Notes under the pieces: generated by a model
Told to the model about the DNA's origin: nothing
The model's database searches: none
What the model saw: the letters and a program-made list of their open reading frames with translations, nothing else
Translations under genes and position numbers: made by a program
Part shown: one piece after another, positions 57,577 to 64,000 of the stretch
Layout of the letters: each line of letters starts with the position of its first letter
Position numbering within the stretch: position 1 is the first letter of the stretch
Assembly (NCBI GenBank): GCA_025330725.1
Contig: JAIWND010000010.1
Span: 434,001-498,000 of the forward strand
Reading direction: 5' to 3'
Source: Chlamydoabsidia padenii
Taxonomy: Eukaryota; Mucoromycota; Mucoromycetes; Mucorales; Cunninghamellaceae
DNA length: 64,000 bases

Positions 57577-59011
57577 ATGGTTTCTGTTATCCTTACCACG
57601 ACTCCCCGACCCGATTCTGGTTTCAAGTATGGACTTGAAGTTAAAGACCAAGATGTTCCTCAACCTACTTCATCTCAAGCTATAGTGAACATCCAAGCAG
57701 CGGCTTTGAATCATCGGTAAACAAGAAAAAGAAAAAGAAAGAAAAAAGTTGACATTACTAATACAACTTTCATTCATGGGTACACAACATAGTGACGTAT
57801 GGATTCTCAAAGGTCTTTATCCTGGTATCGTACCTGGCTCCATTATTGGCTCTGATGCTGTCGGTATTATTGGCGAAGACACCTCTTCTTTTAAACAAGG
57901 ACAACGTGTATTGATTAATCCTGGCTCTGGCTGGGATAAAGACGAACGTGGTCCTGAAGGCAATTTCAAAATCTTGGGGTTACTTCCTTGTATCGGTATG
58001 TGGCTCTCTTCACTAATGATAAAAGTACATTTCATGATACTGATATCTTTGCCAATTGTTTTTTTTTTATCAACAGGAACTTTGACTGATACTGTCAACG
58101 TGGACACGAATGAATTGATTGCTTGCCCGGAACACCTTTCTACCGCCGAAGCCGCGGCTCTTCCTTTAGCTGGGTTAACTGCATACAGGTAAAGAAAAAA
58201 AAAAAAAAAGTGGAGTTTTACAACGATAGCTTATCTCTCTCTCTTTATGATACAGAGCTTTATTCACCAAAGCCAAAGTCCAATCGGGTGAACATGTGTT
58301 GATCACTGGTATTGGTGGCGGTGTGGCCTTATTCGCTCTACAATTCGCGGTTGCTGCTGGTGCCCATGTGTATGTCACTTCTTCGGATCCCAAAAAGATT
58401 GAAAATGCCATTCGATTAGGTGCCAAGGGTGGTATCAACTACAAAGATGGTAATAGATCCTTATACATATACAAGTTTATATCTAACAAATACTCTTTTT
58501 ATGTAATAGATAAATGTATGGCAGATTTGAAGAAATTGTTGAATGGCAACTTGATCTCCGCAGTGATTGATGGTGCTGGTGGTGCTTTGTACAATCAATA
58601 TCCCAAAGTGATGCGTACTGGAGGGATCATTGCAAACTATGGTCAAACAGCAGGTGGTCCTGGTGTCAACTTTTCGATGGGCAATGTACTCAAAAACATT
58701 GATATTTGTGGATCTACTATGGGCTCTCGTTCTGAATTCAAACAAATGGTGGCATTTGTAGACAAGCATAAAATCAAACCTGTGGTATCTCGGGTATGGT
58801 CCTCTTTAAACGAAGGATCTATCAATGAAGCAATTAATTATATGAGGTAAAGGATGTCTGTGTGTGTGTGTGTGGAGGGAAAGATGGGAAATAAAAAACG
58901 ATATGCTAATAGGGTTGATCTTTTTTTTTTTTTTGTAGGAATGGTGAGCAATTCGGTAAGCTGGTGATCCAGATTAGTGGGCCTGGAAGTCCTCGTACTA
59001 CCAAGCTTTGA
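57577..59011 (+). CDS. zinc-type alcohol dehydrogenase-like / quinone oxidoreductase (MDR)
   Basis: This is an NADPH-dependent medium-chain reductase. Six exons (57577-57716, 57793-57995, 58077-58188, 58256-58449, 58510-58846, 58939-59011) give 352 residues. The catalytic half has ALNHRDVWILKGLYPG and the GSIIGSDAVGIIGEDTSS stretch. The Rossmann motif is LITGIGGGVALFALQFAVAAG with the following VTSSDPKKIENA. Later comes VIDGAGG and GGIIANYGQTAG. The usual structural zinc cysteines are absent, as in the quinone-oxidoreductase branch. The C-terminal GEQFGKLVIQIS is typical. Nearest known relatives are the fission yeast C1773.06c group. Substrate unknown. Confidence 0.88.
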
Positions 59012-59243
59012 TTATCCTACATATAGTTGTTAGATAGATGTTTGATTGTTATAAATAAATTGGAATGTTTGTATAGTCTTTGTGGGTCGTATAATATCAT
59101 TGTCAATCATTCCTTTTAAACTGACCATAGAAAAAAAATAAAAAAAATTCCAAGGGGGTCGAAACGGGGCTCATATCTTTAAATAAAACGCATATCCACC
59201 AAAATAAATCATCTTCTTTATCCATCATCTCTCTATAAAACTA

Positions 59244-60908
59244 ATGACACCTATAGTTACTTACTTGTTGCTCTATTTTTTGGGTGGGATCACTTTATTG
59301 CCTGCTGTCCTTCTTTATCTATGGTACTTTTATATTGCCAAACGAAAAAAGCAACAACTGGCACTTTATTTCCCTTCCGAGCCCTATACCACCCCTATCA
59401 ATGAATATAAAAGTAAACAGGGTTGGGTTCGATTAGTCGAGTACTCACCTATTCCTCCTCCGCCAATGGTCAAAAAGTCATCGTCGTTTACAAAGACAAT
59501 GGCCGCCATGACCCATGGCACATCCAAATCAGGGACACATTCAAATCCCGCCGATCGTCCATCTCATAAAAACCCCGCCTCGTCATTTTCTTCTTCTTCT
59601 TCCACTTTATTTTATGCCATTCTTCGCCATGGCACACTTTTTTGTTTCGACAATGAACAAGAAAAAACATGCCACTTGATTTTACCCATGCATAACTATA
59701 CTATTTCTCTCTTTCCAAAAGAAGGAAAACGGGAAGCCGAACTGTTTGGACGCTTAATGTCGATTTGTCTCACACCCAACCTCAATCCCACTACTAGCTC
59801 TACTTACTACCTCTCATGCCGACGACCGATAGATAAAGAGGACTGGTACTTTGCCATGAAAGCAGCATCACAACAAATCCAACTCGTTGATCAATCGCTA
59901 ATGTACGATACATTTGCCATGACTCAGCTTCGCGGTATACTCTCCAGCACCCCATCTCAAGTCGAAGCACAATGTTGGAATGCCATCATGGGTCGCATGT
60001 TTCTAGGCATCTACAAAACCGACCATTGGCATCAACTCTGGCATACCAAGATGAAGAACAAACTGGCGCGCGTAAACACGGATGGTATGATCCGACTTTC
60101 TCCTTTCCAACTCCAACACATCTCCATGGGTGATACGATTCCTTGCTTGACCAATACAACACTCCAGGAGTTTGGCGCGGATGGGCATTGTGTGATTCAT
60201 GGTGATCTTACTTATGACGGGACGGTGTTGGTGGTCATTCGCACTGATTTCCATTGGCCAACCTTGATCAACAAGAAGAAGAAGGCTAATGCCGCTGCTT
60301 CTTTACCTCTGATGTTATCGATAAAGTTGCGTCATTGCTCAGGCAAGGTGGTGTTCAAGGTCAAACCTCCTCCGTCGGGTCGAATCTGGGCTGGGTTTCA
60401 AGACATGCCGATGATGGAATGGGAAGTGACGCCGGTGGTGATGGAGACTCACATCAAATGGTCCATGGTGATTAATATGATTCAGGCAAAACTCAAGGAA
60501 CTCGTGCTTGATACATTGGTAGTACCTAACATGGAGGATTTCCCCTTTTTTGACTCGGATGGACTCGGTGGCATATTTGGTAAAATGGATAACACAACAG
60601 CAGCAGCATCTACACAAGAACCTACAGCAACAACGGCTACAGCACCTATGACTACAATACCTACACCAAAAGTTGAACCGGCGACAATAGATGGTACTAT
60701 CACTGATGATACGACACAAGACAATGGCGACAGTGCAATTGACGTGGACATGACTTTTGATGATGATGATGATGATGATGTGCAACCTGATAACAAGGAA
60801 CCTCCTCGAGTTTCGAGATTAGTGCAAGGCTACATGAATCGGATAAAGAACCCTCATCGGTTTCCATCGCCTCTTCATTCTCGACCACCTAGCACGACCA
60901 AGGTTTAG
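59244..60908 (+). CDS. NVJ2: Nvj2/TEX2-like SMP lipid-transfer protein
   Basis: These proteins sit at ER contact sites (nucleus-vacuole or ER-Golgi) and carry lipids through the SMP tunnel. A single exon codes for 554 residues. An N-terminal membrane anchor (LLLYFLGGITLLPAVLLYLW) is followed by basic residues (KRKKQQ). A PH-like region covers about 60-210, containing TLFYAILRHGTLFCFDNEQE, CRRPIDKEDWYFAMKAAS. The SMP domain covers about 225-435: CWNAIMGRMFLGIYKTD, ADGHCVIHGDLTYDGTVLVV, PPSGRIWAGFQDMPMMEWEV, MIQAKLKELVLDTLVVPNM. A Thr/Ala-rich acidic tail with poly-Asp follows, ending in a basic patch. The PH+SMP order is that of Nvj2 and TEX2. An exact TTCAAATCCCGC lies inside the coding sequence at 59540-59551. 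Confidence 0.88.
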   Translation: MTPIVTYLLLYFLGGITLLPAVLLYLWYFYIAKRKKQQLALYFPSEPYTTPINEYKSKQGWVRLVEYSPIPPPPMVKKSSSFTKTMAAMTHGTSKSGTHSNPADRPSHKNPASSFSSSSSTLFYAILRHGTLFCFDNEQEKTCHLILPMHNYTISLFPKEGKREAELFGRLMSICLTPNLNPTTSSTYYLSCRRPIDKEDWYFAMKAASQQIQLVDQSLMYDTFAMTQLRGILSSTPSQVEAQCWNAIMGRMFLGIYKTDHWHQLWHTKMKNKLARVNTDGMIRLSPFQLQHISMGDTIPCLTNTTLQEFGADGHCVIHGDLTYDGTVLVVIRTDFHWPTLINKKKKANAAASLPLMLSIKLRHCSGKVVFKVKPPPSGRIWAGFQDMPMMEWEVTPVVMETHIKWSMVINMIQAKLKELVLDTLVVPNMEDFPFFDSDGLGGIFGKMDNTTAAASTQEPTATTATAPMTTIPTPKVEPATIDGTITDDTTQDNGDSAIDVDMTFDDDDDDDVQPDNKEPPRVSRLVQGYMNRIKNPHRFPSPLHSRPPSTTKV

Positions 60909-61269
60909 ATTAGTATGATAATTGTAATTTTAGTATACATACATTGTGAAGGACTCTTCATTTACTTGATTTGTTTTTTTTATTTTGTTTAATAAATATA
61001 AAATAGAAAAATTGATGTGTTTAAACTCGTAATTAGGGGGCGGGGTTTATACTTTTTGCATAATTTAAAGATTGACATCTGGGGTCATTATAGTCAGTAC
61101 AGAATAGGCTTTTCATTAGTTAGTTGGTTAACTTTATTATATGATGTGGAGATGGTAATCTATGTTGTATAAAAGGAATCTTTATTAAATAATCAATAAA
61201 AACAGGACAATAAACTAGTAAACTATATATATATATATATATATTAAAAAGTGACGATCCTCCTTCCTG
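60909..61269. other. convergent 3' spacer
   Basis: This AT-rich spacer between two facing gene ends has TA repeats at 61225-61244 and AATAAA-like signals. Nothing else is seen. Confidence 0.5.
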
Positions 61270-63026
61270 CTATTTAACTTCAACAGTCTTTTGCATAGAA
61301 GGAGAAGAAGAAGAAGGGGTTGTTGTTGATGATGGTACTGATTTCTTCTTTTCATAAATATCATTGATCCATATGCTGACCTGATCCAATAGCTTCCGGT
61401 GTCGATCTGCATCTGTTTGCTTGATATTCTTGCTTGTTACTTGAGGTTTGGAAGGATATAATGTTGTTTCGTTGTCATCCGAGACCGCCATATCTTTAAA
61501 GCTAACCAGTAGATCAGTGATATGGTTATACTTATTTTCGTTCTTCTTGTCGTTGTCCTTGTTTTCAGATGATGGCGCCTTTTTGTTGTTGTTCACCCCA
61601 AAGCTTGAGAAGACGTTTATCATGGTGGTCAAATTTTGCTTGTCTTCAACAGGGCTTGTGGATTTGATAGGTTTAAAGGATGGTGTTTCTTCCTTCTTGT
61701 CAACCTTGGCATCAGATGGATTGTTGTATTTTTCAATATCTTTGGCGCTAGTAAAGTTCATGGTGCTTCGTACATCAGGTTGGAACATGGGAGTAAGATC
61801 AGGTGCAGTTGTGTAATGTAGACGGTGTCCAGTGGTCATTGTGATTGGTTGTTGTTGTTGTTGTTGTTCCATAGGCATCATATTCATCCATTGTTGTTGT
61901 TGTTGTTGCTGATAAGGATCCTGTGTAGGTTGCACTGGTGTCGATCGGACATACATATCATCATTTGTTGTAGGGTATATCATCATGGAATCATTATAAA
62001 CGACCTGTTGATGTTGTTGTTTTAGAGAAGAAACAGAGGTTTGCAATAGGTCGTCATAATTATCCATAGCTAGAGTGCCATTATGGTCGATCATGGTTGA
62101 TTGTTGTAGCATACCAGGAGATCCAATGCTTTCACTGAGTTGAGCAAGCCAAGCATTCATGTCCGCCAATTGTTGTTCACTGCTAATGTTGATATTTAGT
62201 TGAGAAGGCGTGATGCCATCAATATCCATCATGCTTTGTAGATAATCCAGTCGCTGAGCAATATCGTCATTGTACTGAGGCTTGGCATTCATATCCATAG
62301 GGAAGATCAAACCAGACATTGCTTCTTCAGGGGATTCGAATGAGAAGGTTTGTTGCTGTTGCTGGTATTGTTGTTGCTGATGAGATGATGGACTAAAGGT
62401 TGAAGAATCTGCAGGGAAGTGATCAGACATATCTGTAGATGGTGACACACTGGAATAAAGCCAATTACCATTATCATTGGATGAAGTGGTCGTATCTATA
62501 TATAAAAAACATGAATACAATTACAGTGATGATAGTAGTAAATAATCAAGTTACCTTCAGAATAAGCACTTTGTGGAGGAGAGACTGGATGAAATGGTGA
62601 ATTGTTGTTCATGTTGTTAAATGGACTGAGGTGGCCCATATCATAATGAGGTTGTCGAGGAGGAGTCAAAATTTGCTGCTGCTGCTGCTGTTGCTGTTGT
62701 GGTTGAGGATGGTAACTTCGTAAACCAGAGGCATGTTCTTCAGAATGGATTTTTTCATGCTTCTTTAAATCTTGAGGCCGCTTGAATGCTTTTTTGCAAA
62801 AACTACACCGATGAGGTTTCAGAGGCACATGGACCCGGAGATGACTTGTGATATGATCCCGCTTGACCACAGTGACATCGCACTGCGCCCAATGACAAGT
62901 GAGACATAGATTACCCATGGACTTGCGCCCCACATGATCGTTTGTTAAATGGCTATAAAGTTGTTCAGCATCAAAGTAGCGTCGGCTACAGCCTTTCCAA
63001 AGACAAGTAATAACTTCGTTTTCCAT
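61270..63026 (-). CDS. PACC: pH-response transcription factor PacC/Rim101
   Basis: PacC activates alkaline genes and represses acid genes after pH-triggered processing. Two exons (63026-62555, 62495-61270) give 565 residues. Three C2H2 zinc fingers cover about 8-95: [40 protein letters not shown] and [20 protein letters not shown], with the tight finger 1-2 pair that marks the family. Long Gln runs follow, then a Ser/Thr/Gln-rich region, an acidic and Lys-rich part ([32 protein letters not shown]) and a short basic end. Neither the proteolysis box nor a signalling box is obvious, as they are weakly conserved. The upstream region holds TTCAAATCCCGC at 63251-63262. Confidence 0.9.
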
Positions 63027-64000
63027 GAGAGTGTTTATATAAATAAAAAAGAAGAAGAAGGGGAAGAAGAAGAATAAGAAGAAGATAAAAAGAGAAAGTT
63101 ATAAATAGACAAAAGATGCCAAGGAGGGGGGAAGGTAAAAAAGAAGAATTGTCTGTATATGAATGTGTAGGTAGGTCTTGGCGCTGAAGAAGAAAAGGAA
63201 AAAGAGAGTCAAACTCACTGAGATCAAGTAAACTAAAGCAAAAATTCAAATTCAAATCCCGCTTTTGCCAAGAGCAGCCTATTTATTATTTATTGGTTCT
63301 TTTTATCGAACATCCGCCCCTCCTTTTTTCTTCTTCCCTCATGATAAAATAGCATAGCTTTACAAAGATGCCCACAATACATGTAGTACAGTACAGTATT
63401 TCCACAGTTACTTGCCGCATTTCTTGAAATCGATGTCGCACTGAAATAAGATCAGATGTTCGGGAATTCAAAAAGGGATGGCGGATGTTTAATTGTCTTG
63501 GGTTTCAGACACATTGCATGATGCCCAGTTAATGGAAAAAAGGGAACAGGGTTTAAGAGTTTAGGTACGCTTTGTTAAGAAAGATGACTCTCTCAACAAG
63601 ATGCAGGGGTTTTTTTCCATGACCTTAAAACGCCTAAATTCGCAAGGTAAAAGTAAAAAAAAAAAAAAAAAAAAGTCCAGAATCTTCACATTATAGGTTC
63701 GAGACATCATATCCAAGGTGAAAAACACTTCCAACATACACACAACAGTAAATACATATACAAATGTGATGTAAAAATGTAGAGATTTGAACAGTGTGGA
63801 AGCGGGATTTAAAGACAGTAAAAGGTAGTTAGTTCTCTGCATGATCTGTCCACCACTTTTCGAATCCCGAAAGTCGGTATGACTTTTCGAGGTGCTTTGA
63901 TCTGACACCATAATAACTAATACCTCATACATTGCACCCATGGCCTATGTATAAAATGTATATCAAGACGTCATAGTAGGCTTGTTGCTATCATGCAGCA
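63027..64000. other. 5' region of PacC to window end
   Basis: Pyrimidine/purine tracts (63050-63130) and three element copies are present. The open frame at 63561-63941 is not protein-like. The right edge probably belongs to another gene's flank. Confidence 0.45.
63251..63262 (+). promoter_or_regulatory. recurrent TTCAAATCCCGC element before PacC
   Basis: This exact copy lies 224 bp upstream of the PacC start codon. Two further copies (63802-63813, 63859-63870) lie near the window edge in opposite orientations. Confidence 0.45.

Noticed and set aside
60339..60796. Two minus-strand frames (148 and 104 codons) across the Nvj2 tail
   Set aside because: Antisense of the Thr/Asp/Ala repeats of a well-supported gene.

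Overview
The window looks like nuclear DNA of an early-diverging filamentous fungus, most likely Mucoromycota/Mucorales (inference). The genes are intron-rich and compact. Introns are mostly 50-130 nt with GTAAGT-type donors. Long A/T tracts flank many genes, CAA/CAC runs encode poly-Q and poly-H, and there is a spliceosomal U2 snRNA gene. The recognisable genes are fungal: VTC4, PacC/Rim101, Fun30-type SNF2, Lsb1/Pin3, Lsb5 and Nvj2. Exon boundaries were worked out by eye from splice consensus and reading frame. Nearly every multi-exon model sums to a multiple of three.

Layout, left to right: acetyl-CoA synthetase 5' part (-, cut by the window edge); VTC4 polyphosphate polymerase (-); tRNA-Glu(CTC) (+); ZIP zinc transporter (-); a decayed Beclin-1/Atg6 pseudogene (+); Lsb1/Pin3-like SH3 protein (-); three-KH RNA-binding protein (+); tRNA-Glu(TTC) (-); secreted sorbosone/glucose dehydrogenase-like protein (-); SLC49/FLVCR-type MFS transporter (-); coiled-coil protein (-); Lsb5 VHS-GAT protein (-); an 860-residue orphan protein (+); ribosomal protein eS1 (+); exocyst Sec5 (+); a remnant gene and a ~240-bp tandem repeat array (36-38 kb); a GPI-anchored surface protein (+); Fun30/SMARCAD1 remodeler (-); epoxide hydrolase (-); U2 snRNA (-); PQ-loop membrane protein (+); metallo-beta-lactamase-fold hydrolase (+); a second, inverted copy of the ~240-bp repeat array (48.7-49.3 kb); small orphan genes; a MICOS Mic12/QIL1-like protein (-); FAD aromatic-type monooxygenase (-); an orphan acidic protein (-); a very small CCHC zinc-knuckle protein (-); a quinone-oxidoreductase-like MDR enzyme (+); Nvj2/TEX2 lipid-transfer protein (+); PacC/Rim101 (-).

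The genes do not form one pathway. Several concern membrane traffic and the actin patch (Lsb1, Lsb5, Sec5, the Beclin pseudogene, Nvj2), and others concern ion and phosphate handling (VTC4, ZIP, PacC), but the spacing shows no operon-like logic. The most unusual signals are non-coding. A 12-bp element, TTCAAATCCCGC, recurs dozens of times on both strands, mostly 70-230 bp upstream of start codons, and also sits inside the dispersed 240-bp repeat. Both tRNA-Glu genes carry the same ~30-bp 5' flank containing a CACGTG E-box. A complete-length Beclin gene is broken by several independent lesions.
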